NCBI GenBank assembly: GCA_020630575.1
Contig: JAHDBD010000007.1
Coordinates: 1-64,000 of the forward strand
Source: Bernardetia sp.
GTDB taxonomy: Bacteria > Bacteroidota > Bacteroidia > Cytophagales > Bernardetiaceae
Direction of reading: 5' to 3'
Length of the DNA stretch: 64,000 bases
Part shown: positions 53,902 to 62,463 of the stretch, one piece after another
How the letters are laid out: each line of letters starts with the position of its first letter
Position numbering within the stretch: position 1 is the first letter of the stretch
Made by a program: the position numbers and the translations under genes
Notes under the pieces: model-generated
What the model saw: only the letters and a program-made list of their open reading frames with translations
The model's database searches: none
What the model was told of the DNA's origin: nothing

Positions 53902-55266
53902 ATGAATAACTATATTTTGCCCTTATCAACCTTTAGAAAGGTTGTTTGTCTATTGTTTTTTTATACTTTTTTTGTACTGTCTAGCTTTGCTCAAAGCATA
54001 CCAACTTGGCATTTTGATACATATAATGATAAAAACTCATCTATTCCACACAACTTTATCAATGATTTAGCTTTTGATAAAAGTGATAATTCGCTTTGGA
54101 TAGCAACAGGAGGTGGATTGGTACATTGGTCTGAAAAAGATTCTACAATCTATACACCCAAAAACTCAGAATTAAAAGATTATGGTATAAAATGTATTGC
54201 TATCGGAAAAGATGGCGATAAATATATCGGAACGTATGGAGCAGGAATTTATAAAATTGATGCAGCAGGAAACTTTTCACATTTGCAAGTTCCTTCAAAA
54301 TCTAACAAAAATACAGTCCTTTGTATAACAGAAGACCAACACAAAACAATTTGGGTAGGAACAGAAGAAGAAGGATTATTTCGAATTGATTCAAAATTCA
54401 AAATTCTGATTAGTGTTGAAAGAATTGCATTTACAAGAGTCTTTGAAATTGTTGTAGATAAAGAAAATACAAAATGGATAGCCACAGAACGAGGACTTTA
54501 CACATTAGATGAAGAAAGTCGTCTGAAAATTTATCCTTCTTTGAAAGACCAGCCTATCAACTCCATTGCATTTTCTCCTCAAAATGAGTTATTAATTAGC
54601 TCAACTTTAGAAAGCACAGCACAGTTTTTTGTGGGAGATAAAAAACAAACTATATCTAAAGATGTACATTATCAATTCAGAACCATGCTTCCAACAAAAG
54701 AGAGCTTATGGGCAGCTTCTTTGAGTGGACTATCTCTTTTTGAAAATAACAGATGGACTGTTTTTAATCCTCAAAATTCAGCTTTCCCCTCTACAATGGT
54801 CAGTACATTAGTGCAAAACCCACAAGACAAAACAGTTTGGGCAGGAACTTTTGGGCAAGGATTAGTCAAACTCTCCCAACTCAACACACTTCCTGAAGGA
54901 GAATTTAGACTAGGAACTACATCTATAAAAAAGGGAGACATTGTTCGTTTGCATATTGGTTTTGAAAGAGCAACAGCCATTTTTAGTGATACAACAGGAA
55001 TTTCTGAATTGGTAGAATTTATGAAAGAAAATCAGTCTGTGAGAATAGAACTGTCAGGTCATACCGACACAGCAGGGGATGCAACCTTAAACTATAAACT
55101 CTCACAAGAACGAGCTGACGCTGTAAAACTTTATTTGATGAGAAAAAATATAGAAGCTAACAGAATAGAAACAAAAGCCTACGGAGGAACAAAACCCATT
55201 TCAGATAATACTAGTGAATCATCAAGACAAAAAAACAGAAGAGTAGAAATGAGGATTATTGAGTAA
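53902..55266 (+). CDS. Beta-propeller/OmpA fusion protein
   Basis: 454 residues from ATG 53902 (GTG at 53899 is possible). A signal peptide (to about 30, SSFAQS) is followed by a two-component-regulator-type propeller whose repeats read LWIATGGGLVHWSEKD, IWVGTEEEGLFRIDS, KWIATERGLYTLDE and VWAGTFGQGLVKLS. The OmpA domain covers about 345-454 (SGHTDTAGDATLNYKLSQER), binding peptidoglycan. It is unusual to find this sensor-type propeller fused to OmpA rather than to a histidine kinase. It may be a cell-wall-anchored binding protein; no kinase is nearby. Confidence 0.8.
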   Translation: MNNYILPLSTFRKVVCLLFFYTFFVLSSFAQSIPTWHFDTYNDKNSSIPHNFINDLAFDKSDNSLWIATGGGLVHWSEKDSTIYTPKNSELKDYGIKCIAIGKDGDKYIGTYGAGIYKIDAAGNFSHLQVPSKSNKNTVLCITEDQHKTIWVGTEEEGLFRIDSKFKILISVERIAFTRVFEIVVDKENTKWIATERGLYTLDEESRLKIYPSLKDQPINSIAFSPQNELLISSTLESTAQFFVGDKKQTISKDVHYQFRTMLPTKESLWAASLSGLSLFENNRWTVFNPQNSAFPSTMVSTLVQNPQDKTVWAGTFGQGLVKLSQLNTLPEGEFRLGTTSIKKGDIVRLHIGFERATAIFSDTTGISELVEFMKENQSVRIELSGHTDTAGDATLNYKLSQERADAVKLYLMRKNIEANRIETKAYGGTKPISDNTSESSRQKNRRVEMRIIE

Positions 55267-55294
55267 TTTTATTGTCAAAAAATAATAATCATAA

Positions 55295-55340
55295 AAGGCA
55301 TTTTATTCTGACTTATCGAAAGGAATAAAATGCTTTTTTT
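55295..55340 (+). terminator. Terminator after the propeller/OmpA gene
   Basis: GGCATTTTATTC (55297-55308) pairs with GAATAAAATGCTT (55323-55335) through one wobble, then TTTTT. It ends just before an alternative GTG start of the next gene, which argues against that start. Confidence 0.75.
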
Positions 55341-55417
55341 ATTTAGTGAAAAATTGCAAAATATTCATACCTTGTTTCCGTTCTTCTATCAAAAAAACTC
55401 TCCCAATCCGATTCCAA

Positions 55418-57079
55418 ATGAAAGTAAATAAACTCTATTTTCTATCTGTATTATCAATAATTCTGACTTTCAAAGTTAGTTTTCTTTCTGCTCAAGATTC
55501 TAAGAATCTTCCAAAGATTTTAAAACATCCAGATTCTGTTCATATTGAAGCGATTGAGGTTTTGAATTCTGAAAGTAGAGAAACAAATCTATCGGTTACA
55601 CCAGATGGAAAATATCTATTTTTTATGAGTAGTAGAGGAGGCGAAAGTTGGTCTATAAAATCTGGAGTCTATAAAAATCAAGTTCGTTATGATGGAGATA
55701 TTTATTTTTCTAAAAAAGATTCAACTGGAAAATGGACAGCAACCCAAAACTTAAAAGCCATAAATAGTTCCTCAGGAGAAGACGAACCTTTTGTAAGCCA
55801 AGATGGACAACAGGTAGTTTTTCAGTCGTGGCGAAGAAACTGGATGTCAGAAGGAGGACCTTATTATAAAGCTAAATATGAAGCAAAAGCAAAGGGCAAT
55901 TCGTGGACAAACATAAAAGGATTAGGGCAAGGAATAAATTCTTTTTTTAGAAGAGAGTTTTCAAAATACGGTGGCTATGCAACCGACGGAATGAGTGTTT
56001 CTTCTGATTTTAATACGTTTATTGTGGCTTCTGGGGCAAATTATAATGGCGATATGGATTTGTATTGGAGTAAAAAAGATTCGACTGGAAAATGGTCTGT
56101 TTGCACAGAAATGCCTATTTCTACACCAAAAAATGAGCGTTCGGTTTTTTTAGCTGCTGATAACAAAACGATTTATTTTGCTTCTGATGGTTATGGTGGT
56201 TTTGGTGGACTTGATATTTTTAAGGCTTTGCTTGATGAGAATGGAAATGCGATTGAAATTTTCAATATTGGTGCGCCCTTTAATACTGATAAAGATGATT
56301 ATGGTTTTGTTTTGACGGCTTCTGGGGAGGCTGCTTATTTTGTGAGAGAAGGCGATATTTTTTATGCCGATTTAATCAACGCTTCGCCTGACATAAAACC
56401 TTCACCCGTTTTGCTTTTAGAAGGAAATATTGTGGGTTGTGATGGAAATCCGATTGATGCAAAAGTGAGTTTATACAATGAAAATGACAAAGAAATTAGT
56501 GTTAGTTTTACCAATGCAAGAAATAAAGGCGAGTATGTTTTGCTGGTTTCTAATCCTCCAAAAAGCAAAAAATCATACAAACAAATCATAGAAACCGAAA
56601 AAGGATTCGAACAAGAACCGTTTTTTGAAACTAAAAAGATAGAAATTCCATCAATAAAAAAATATACTAAAATTGAGTTAGGAAAAACACAGATAAACGA
56701 TTGTAAAGAAGAAATAGCAAAAACCGAAAAAATTACAAAATTAGAAATCGTTTATTTTGATTTTGATTCAGACGAATTAGACCAAAACTCTATTCAAGTT
56801 TTAGAAAATCTTATTGCTGTTTTTAATCAAAATTTAGAAAAAAATAATTCTACACAAAAAATCATTCTTACAGGACATACCGATTCAAAAGGAAGTAATG
56901 AGTACAATGAAATTCTATCACAAAAAAGACTTTTATCAGTTCAAGACTTCCTAGAAAGAAAGGGAATTGAGAAATCTAAAATCGAAATTATTCCAAAAGG
57001 CGAACAAAATCCTGTAAAAACAAACGCTACAGAAAATGGACGTAGCAAAAACAGACGTGTAGAAATTTCTATTCAATAA
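55418..57079 (+). CDS. OmpA-family protein with PD40 repeats
   Basis: 553 residues from ATG 55418, which places a clean signal peptide (MKVNKLYFLSVLSIILTFKV, cut near LSAQD) at the N-terminus; the frame is also open from GTG 55346, but that lies next to a terminator. PD40 repeats follow (NLSVTPDGKYLFFMSSRGG, FVSQDGQQVVFQSWRR, FLAADNKTIYFASDGYGGFG), then a regulatory-like beta domain near 345-420 and an OmpA domain (about 445-553, GHTDSKGSNEYNEILSQKRL). The same layout as the 12528-14486 gene, but only moderately similar. It is closely followed by two paralogous exported proteins (18 nt), probably one transcript. Confidence 0.85.
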   Translation: MKVNKLYFLSVLSIILTFKVSFLSAQDSKNLPKILKHPDSVHIEAIEVLNSESRETNLSVTPDGKYLFFMSSRGGESWSIKSGVYKNQVRYDGDIYFSKKDSTGKWTATQNLKAINSSSGEDEPFVSQDGQQVVFQSWRRNWMSEGGPYYKAKYEAKAKGNSWTNIKGLGQGINSFFRREFSKYGGYATDGMSVSSDFNTFIVASGANYNGDMDLYWSKKDSTGKWSVCTEMPISTPKNERSVFLAADNKTIYFASDGYGGFGGLDIFKALLDENGNAIEIFNIGAPFNTDKDDYGFVLTASGEAAYFVREGDIFYADLINASPDIKPSPVLLLEGNIVGCDGNPIDAKVSLYNENDKEISVSFTNARNKGEYVLLVSNPPKSKKSYKQIIETEKGFEQEPFFETKKIEIPSIKKYTKIELGKTQINDCKEEIAKTEKITKLEIVYFDFDSDELDQNSIQVLENLIAVFNQNLEKNNSTQKIILTGHTDSKGSNEYNEILSQKRLLSVQDFLERKGIEKSKIEIIPKGEQNPVKTNATENGRSKNRRVEISIQ

Positions 57080-57096
57080 TTAAATCAAAAATAACT

Positions 57097-58041
57097 ATGA
57101 AAATCAAAGTTTTTGTTTTGTTTTCTATTCTCTTTTTGGGAATTGGATTTGAGGGTTTTGGGCAATGTTTTGATGAAGATGAGGATTTTAATGAAACAGA
57201 ATTACAAGTAGATACTGTAAAGGTTTCTTTTATTGAAAAAATACAAATTATCAAAAAGTGTGAGAATTTAGGAGTTGACGAAGAGGGAGTTTGTACATGG
57301 AATAACTATGGTTTTTATGTTAATGAAGACTCTTCCATAAGCTACCAAGCAGGTTTTTGTCCGACAAGTAAAATACTTCTTTTAGATACAAAGAATAATA
57401 AAATTATAGATATGATTATACAACCTACAACTAGAGATTTAGGCGAAGGTAAACATGCTTGTATTTGGACTTTAAATGGAAAAGGAGAATATAAGAGTAA
57501 GAAACTTTTTGAAGGTGGAAGTATCAAAAAAATTTATAGAGATAAAAATATTCTCAAAATAGACATACAATTAAGTGGCTGTTGTGATAATTATTTTATG
57601 TGTGATGAAACTTATGCTTATGAAAATGATAGTTTAATTTTGAAGAAACAAATATGTTACTTGAAAAAAGATCGATACGTAAAAGGTGCAACAGAACTAA
57701 AAGAAAATGGAATCTTTGTAACGGTTGATAGTGCATACTTGATTGGTAATAATCCTAGAGGCTACGGTGATTTTGTTGAAATGGTAGATTATACTACTGA
57801 CAAAGATAGTATTATGCAGTACGACTATGATGATGAAATAATAGCTGTTGTTTCTCCAAATCAGAAAGGTAGAGTTTTAGCTACAAGATTTGTAGATGGT
57901 TTGTATTGGTACTTGATAGTTTTTCCTCCACAGTCAATTCAAAGAAGAGTTTTTGATTATATGATTGGTGAACCAGATACACAGCTTCATTTCGCAGGTT
58001 GGATAAAATCAAAAATACCTCTAAAAATCAAAACTAATTAA
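57097..58041 (+). CDS. Exported protein, tandem paralogue 1, function unknown
   Basis: 314 residues; family not recognised. The signal peptide MKIKVFVLFSILFLGIGFEG (cut after FGQ) is nearly identical to that of the next gene. Shared landmarks of the pair are SGCCDNYFMCDETY against HGCCASFIYCEEVY, a Cys-rich turn followed by an aligned QICYLK/QLCYTE, and the C-terminus AGWIKSKIPLKIK. The Cys residues may form disulphides. It starts 18 nt after an OmpA gene, which suggests an envelope partner. Confidence 0.7.
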   Translation: MKIKVFVLFSILFLGIGFEGFGQCFDEDEDFNETELQVDTVKVSFIEKIQIIKKCENLGVDEEGVCTWNNYGFYVNEDSSISYQAGFCPTSKILLLDTKNNKIIDMIIQPTTRDLGEGKHACIWTLNGKGEYKSKKLFEGGSIKKIYRDKNILKIDIQLSGCCDNYFMCDETYAYENDSLILKKQICYLKKDRYVKGATELKENGIFVTVDSAYLIGNNPRGYGDFVEMVDYTTDKDSIMQYDYDDEIIAVVSPNQKGRVLATRFVDGLYWYLIVFPPQSIQRRVFDYMIGEPDTQLHFAGWIKSKIPLKIKTN

Positions 58042-58056
58042 CACTAAAAAACAACT

Positions 58057-58983
58057 ATGAAAATCAAAGTTTTTATTCTGTTTTCTTTGCTCTTTTTGGG
58101 AATTGGATTTGATGGTTTTGGGCAATACTTGGTAAGACAATATCCTGCTTTTAGAAAGCCTATTATTACTGCTGATACAGTTGATCTTTCTGTAAAAGAA
58201 AAAGAGGTTGTGTTAATAAAATGTGAAAAAATAGGAGTAATAGCAGATAGCACATACAGAGGATTTGCTAATTATCTACATAAGATAGATAAAAAGAGTT
58301 TTCAAAAATCCCAAGTTTACAATGGTCTTGTTCAAGATTGGAAATTTATTGATTCTGACAATGACAAAAAAATAGATTTTATTGTCCTTCTCAAAGCTCA
58401 TAATGCAACAGGTGGAGAAGGTTATATGTGCGCTATTTGGAAAAAAAATAAAAAAGGAAAATTTGATTTACTCAATTCTTGGGATGGAACAATCGTAGAA
58501 ATAAATAAAAAAGAAGGAAGCATTAGCATAAAAGTAATTGAACATGGTTGTTGTGCAAGTTTTATTTATTGCGAAGAAGTTTACGAAGATGAAAAACAAA
58601 AACTTGAAATGAAATCTCAATTATGCTATACTGAGGCATTTGACTTAAGGGAAGAAAGAACTTCTATAGGAGTTATTCAAACACAAGACAGCGTTTCTCT
58701 GCATTTTGCAAGTGACAGTTTAGTCGTCGTTAATGATATAGAACACCCTGGAGTAGAAAATCCTTATGCGTATGAAGGAGAATACGAAACAGGAGCGTAT
58801 GCTGTGATAAATAGTAATCAGAAAGCAAACGTTTTTTACTACAAAAGAGAGCAAGGTCTATATTGGTATTTTGTCGTATTTTCTAATAAATCCATAAAAA
58901 GAATGGTAGGAGGTTGGTGGAGAGATAGAAATGTAGCAGGCTGGATAAAATCAAAAACACCTCTAAAAATTGAATCTAAATAA
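58057..58983 (+). CDS. Exported protein, tandem paralogue 2, function unknown
   Basis: 308 residues; product of a tandem duplication of the preceding gene, 15 nt away. Start region and end region (AGWIKSKTPLKIESK) are much closer in sequence, also at the DNA level, than the middle. It keeps the GCC...C motif and a FIDSDNDKKIDFIVLLKA stretch that resembles an Asp-rich, calcium-binding-like or FG-GAP-like turn, with a matching but weaker LLDTKNNKIIDMII in paralogue 1. Function unknown; the last gene of the OmpA transcript. Confidence 0.7.
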   Translation: MKIKVFILFSLLFLGIGFDGFGQYLVRQYPAFRKPIITADTVDLSVKEKEVVLIKCEKIGVIADSTYRGFANYLHKIDKKSFQKSQVYNGLVQDWKFIDSDNDKKIDFIVLLKAHNATGGEGYMCAIWKKNKKGKFDLLNSWDGTIVEINKKEGSISIKVIEHGCCASFIYCEEVYEDEKQKLEMKSQLCYTEAFDLREERTSIGVIQTQDSVSLHFASDSLVVVNDIEHPGVENPYAYEGEYETGAYAVINSNQKANVFYYKREQGLYWYFVVFSNKSIKRMVGGWWRDRNVAGWIKSKTPLKIESK

Positions 58984-59083
58984 TCATCAAAAAAAGTTAT
59001 TCGTATTTATCCTGCATTTAATCATAAAAATCATATAAAATCACTCGCTAATCAGTTATAGTATTTCAATCAAATAACACAAA

Positions 59084-59118
59084 AAACCAATCTCTGATTA
59101 TTCCTCAAAGATTGGTTT
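59084..59118. terminator. Bidirectional terminator
   Basis: AAACCAATCT (59084-59093) and AGATTGGTTT (59109-59118) form a perfect 10-bp stem between convergent genes. Confidence 0.75.
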
Positions 59119-59149
59119 AATTTCTTATAAAAAAGGATATTTTATCTTC

Positions 59150-59596
59150 TTAACTCCAAAATTTCTTCCAAATATTTTGAGAAGTTTCTAAGAATTTTTC
59201 AGTGGCTTTCAATTGTTCAGTACCACTTTCTGTAATATCTGATAAAAGAGGAACAGAACGAAGCATTTCACTTCCTTTTACAGTTTCATCAATTGCTTTT
59301 GCCCATTGTACCATTGTTGAAGTTTCTTCCTTTGCATCTGGAACAAGATTATTGATGTGTTTTGGAGCTACATTTTTAGTCGCTGTTTTTATTTCAACGG
59401 TAGTATCTAGCTTTTTGCTTTCTTGTTTTGCACCAGTTGTACTTTTCTGTGCTAAAATTTCAGTTTCTACAATCTGATGAGGGTTTTCATTTACAAATTC
59501 TTCTTTTGAGGGAGCTTTTTGTGTTGTAGTAGTTGAAGAAGTTTCTTGTTCTTTCAAAAAAGCATCTAAATCTGCGAGTGTGCTGTTTTTTGCCAT
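59150..59596 (-). CDS. Low-complexity partner protein encoded next to parA
   Basis: 148 residues; no family recognised. It begins MAKNSTLADLDAFLKEQETS, a likely short helix, followed by about 70 residues rich in Thr, Lys, Glu and Gln that look disordered. The C-terminal 45 residues (VKGSEMLRSVPLLSDITESG, ending NIWKKFWS) may fold as helices. It lies 99 nt downstream of a ParA-type ATPase in the same direction, the usual arrangement for a cargo adaptor or ParB-like activator of a ParA ATPase. It has no recognisable ParB DNA-binding domain. Confidence 0.65.
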   Translation of the reverse strand: MAKNSTLADLDAFLKEQETSSTTTTQKAPSKEEFVNENPHQIVETEILAQKSTTGAKQESKKLDTTVEIKTATKNVAPKHINNLVPDAKEETSTMVQWAKAIDETVKGSEMLRSVPLLSDITESGTEQLKATEKFLETSQNIWKKFWS

Positions 59597-59695
59597 AGTT
59601 GTAATAGGAATTAGACTAAAGTAAACGAGTTTTGGATTGTTTTCACTAAAAAAAATATTTTAGATAAATGCTTGATTGTGTGTTAGTTATATTTC

Positions 59696-60322
59696 TTATT
59701 TATTAAGCAAAGATACAATATTTTTCGCAATTTCTTTATATTCTGCAATAGGACTTAAAGTAGAAAACTCTGCCATCTTATTTTTTGAAACTACAAAAGG
59801 AGAAATAATAATTGAATCTAAACTAGAAAGTGCATTTTCTACTGTCGTTTGATTAGTTCTGTTATGAATTCGGCTAGGCAGAATAGCTATTTTTAATTTT
59901 TTATTAATTTCTTGTGCAGGTTTTAAGTCTTGCAAGGTCTGATAAGCTACCAATAAATCATTCTGAGAAAGACTTGTCGGAACAACTACTAAATCAGATT
60001 CTAAACATAGTTTTCTTATCGCTTCGTCAGTTGTTTTTCCTGCACTATCAACCAAAATATAATCGTATTTTTTACTCTTCTTAAATTTTTTGAGGTTTTC
60101 GATAATATGTTCATCTGTTGAGCCAACAATAGGAAAAGGAGCATCATTTTCAGCAATCTTCTTTTTGAAAAGCTCCATTTTTCTAAGTGTTGTGAGCGTA
60201 TAGTTAGTATCTGTTTCTATGAGTATGACCCGTTTTTTTTGGCTGGCAAGTGTGGTGGCAAGGTGCATAATATTTGTTGTTTTGCCTGTTCCACCTTTTC
60301 GACTGATGAATGAAATTATCAT
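59696..60322 (-). CDS. ParA/MinD-family ATPase
   Basis: 208 residues. Deviant Walker A with the signature lysine: K9-GGTG-K14-TT in SRKGGTGKTTNIMHLATTLA. The A' box is ILIETDTN (E36, D38) in place of the usual D-x-D-P-Q, and Walker B is YDYILVDSAG. It lacks the N-terminal DNA-binding domain of plasmid-type I ParA, so it is of the short type that forms nucleoid-bound dimers to position plasmids or protein cargo. No parS-like repeats are obvious nearby. The downstream low-complexity gene is the likely partner. Confidence 0.87.
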   Translation of the reverse strand: MIISFISRKGGTGKTTNIMHLATTLASQKKRVILIETDTNYTLTTLRKMELFKKKIAENDAPFPIVGSTDEHIIENLKKFKKSKKYDYILVDSAGKTTDEAIRKLCLESDLVVVPTSLSQNDLLVAYQTLQDLKPAQEINKKLKIAILPSRIHNRTNQTTVENALSSLDSIIISPFVVSKNKMAEFSTLSPIAEYKEIAKNIVSLLNK

Positions 60323-60503
60323 AATTGTAATAAAATTAATTTTGGAAGAATAATAAAAACAAAAATAAGGATTAGTTGATAAATAATTTGTTACCTCAAA
60401 ATTTTAATCTCTATTCAATCAAAATAATCTAAAAAATAAGTATATTGTTATTCCAAGATAATAAATATATGCTAATTAATATTTTAGATTTTTAATTAAA
60501 AAT

Positions 60504-61799
60504 ATGCAGACAACTTCTACTCCTTCCCCTTATTTATTGACAGATTCTATTCGAATTGAGAAAACAGACTTTGAAGAATCTCATAAACAGTTTTTGGTTC
60601 TATATGGAAAAAAACAGTTTTATTGTGGATTGCTTATTAAAGAAATTTTGGTAGAACTCAATGAAAATAAATCTCTTCTTCAAGTTCATTCCCAAATTAC
60701 GAAACACCAAGCCTACAAAAAACTAACTCTTCAAGATATAGAGATGATTATTGATAAAAAAATAATTCCTCTAGGTGTTTTGAAAAATATAAATGAAATA
60801 GAAACCTCAAAAAGTGAAGAGCTTAGTTATGATGCTGATTCTATAAAAACTCAAAAAACACTTTTAAATGAATCACAGACAAATTTTATGGCTTCTATTT
60901 TTAAGTTTTTATATCAAAAATGGATAGCTGCCTTATTTGTTTTTATTGGGCTTTTTATGCATATTTTTTATCTTTCTTCTCATTCTGTTTTTGTAGAACA
61001 TAGTAAAATATGGATAGACTCTTCGGCTTTAGAATATATGTCACTTTATTTCCTAATCATTTTTATATTTATTTTTCACGAAATTGGTCATGCTGCTGCT
61101 GCTTTGCATTTCGGAATTCGTGCGCCCAAAATTGGTTATGGTTTTTATTTGGTTTATCCTGTTTTTTTTACTCAAATTAGTGAGGCTTGGAAGCTTCAAC
61201 CCAAAAAAAGAATGATTATTAATTTGGGAGGTGTTTATTTTCAATGGATTGCAGGAAGTCTTTTTATTTTATTAGATTATTTTAATATTGGCTCTACTCA
61301 CATTTGGTCAGGAGTTGTAACGATGAACTTTATTCGATTGGTTTATTCTTTTGTTCCTTTTATGAAAGCAGATGGATACTGGATTTTTAGTGATGGCTTT
61401 GAACTAACAAATCTACGCAAAAAATCAAATCAATTTTTATCAGCTATTTTTAAATCATTTTCTATTCACAAAGCTCGTCAGATTACAAAAACTAAACTGC
61501 AATTTTATGCACTTTCTTTTTTTTCTATTGGAACAATTATCTTCTTTAGCTTTTGGTTTGTTTTTCTATCAATCATGGTTTGGAAATTTACACCAATGCT
61601 TCCAAATATTTTAGTCTCATTTTATGAAAATTGGCAATCAGCAACATTTATTTCTCAATATCTCAAAATTATTCTTCAATCTGTATTACTTACCATTACA
61701 CTCTTAGGAGTAGTTGTTTTTGTAGTAAGAATGAGTAGTCTGATACGTTTTGCAATCAATTTCTTGATGGAAAAAGAAACTGAACTGAAAACTTTATAA
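60504..61799 (+). CDS. Membrane M50-type zinc metalloprotease with PqqD-like N-terminus
   Basis: 431 residues. The N-terminal 95 residues (ending in TLQDIEMIIDKKIIPLGVL) fit a winged-helix PqqD-like peptide-recognition domain. After a linker come about six membrane segments (first at about 140-165) with the zinc motif H192-EIGH-196 in IFHEIGHAAAALHFG and the later D290-GYW motif in FMKADGYWIFSDG, the layout of site-2 protease relatives called putative peptide zinc metalloproteases (YydH-like). Relatives often work in ribosomal-peptide export or self-protection. No precursor peptide or radical-SAM gene is visible here. Divergent from the ParA pair. Confidence 0.7.
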   Translation: MQTTSTPSPYLLTDSIRIEKTDFEESHKQFLVLYGKKQFYCGLLIKEILVELNENKSLLQVHSQITKHQAYKKLTLQDIEMIIDKKIIPLGVLKNINEIETSKSEELSYDADSIKTQKTLLNESQTNFMASIFKFLYQKWIAALFVFIGLFMHIFYLSSHSVFVEHSKIWIDSSALEYMSLYFLIIFIFIFHEIGHAAAALHFGIRAPKIGYGFYLVYPVFFTQISEAWKLQPKKRMIINLGGVYFQWIAGSLFILLDYFNIGSTHIWSGVVTMNFIRLVYSFVPFMKADGYWIFSDGFELTNLRKKSNQFLSAIFKSFSIHKARQITKTKLQFYALSFFSIGTIIFFSFWFVFLSIMVWKFTPMLPNILVSFYENWQSATFISQYLKIILQSVLLTITLLGVVVFVVRMSSLIRFAINFLMEKETELKTL

Positions 61800-61949
61800 A
61801 AACAAATTTTCAGAATTTTGAATTTTTGTTAATTTTTTTAGCATTGCTATTTTAATTAGCTTTTTTGATTTGATTTTTTTATCTTGTGATCAGTTTCTAC
61901 CAGCTATATTCTTCATCACTTAATTAGTTTATCAAAAAATATTTCAATC

Positions 61950-62312
61950 ATGACAACAGAAAAAATTGCAAACCGTTTAGTAGAGCTTTGCCGAGAGGGA
62001 AATTATGAGCAAGCTCACAAAGAACTGTATCATCAAGATGCTTTTAGCATTGAACCCGAATTATTACCCAACAATAAAGTACAAGGAATGGAAGCCATTG
62101 GGAAAAAAGGAGAAGAATGGGCAAATAATTTGGAAGAAATGCACTTTGCTGAAGTTTCTGAACCTATTGTAGCAGGAAACCATTTTTCTTGTACAATGGC
62201 TTTTGATGCCACTTTCAAAGACAGAGGAAGAGTAAAAGACGAAGAATTGGCTGTCTATAAAGTAGAAAATGGCAAAATTACAGAAGAACGTTTTTTTTAT
62301 TCTATGGGATAA
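61950..62312 (+). CDS. SnoaL/NTF2-like small protein
   Basis: 120 residues. Sequence and length fit the cone-shaped NTF2/SnoaL fold: an initial helix pair (TEKIANRLVELCREGNYEQA), YHQDAFSIEPE, an alpha helix MEAIGKKGEEWANNLEE, and a final sheet SCTMAFDATFKDRGRVKDEE and ITEERFFYSMG. Members are enzymes or ligand carriers of varied function; none can be assigned. It stands alone with a perfect terminator. Confidence 0.75.
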   Translation: MTTEKIANRLVELCREGNYEQAHKELYHQDAFSIEPELLPNNKVQGMEAIGKKGEEWANNLEEMHFAEVSEPIVAGNHFSCTMAFDATFKDRGRVKDEELAVYKVENGKITEERFFYSMG

Positions 62313-62325
62313 CTAAATTTTAATT

Positions 62326-62360
62326 TCTAGTTCAAGCTGCAATGCTTGAACTAGATTTTA
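62326..62360 (+). terminator. Intrinsic terminator after the SnoaL-like gene
   Basis: TCTAGTTCAAGC (62326-62337) pairs perfectly with GCTTGAACTAGA (62344-62355) around a 6-nt loop, followed by TTTT. Confidence 0.88.
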
Positions 62361-62390
62361 TAGAAAGTAATTAGTTAAGGTTGCCAATTT

Positions 62391-62420
62391 TTTTTTATTG
62401 CTTTTCAAGTCTTATCTTTG
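62391..62420 (+). promoter_or_regulatory. Possible promoter of lpdA
   Basis: TATCTTTG (62413-62420) is a perfect -7 box 43 nt before the ATG. The -33 region is a T-run (from 62391) lacking the G, so the match is partial. Confidence 0.4.
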
Positions 62421-62463
62421 AAGTATATTAGAATTTAAAAACCTTAATCCAATCAATATATTT

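Noticed and set aside
59150..60322. Plasmid partition operon (parAB)
   Set aside because: The partner lacks a ParB helix-turn-helix or nuclease-like domain, no iteron or parS cluster is seen, and the flanking genes are chromosomal in character.
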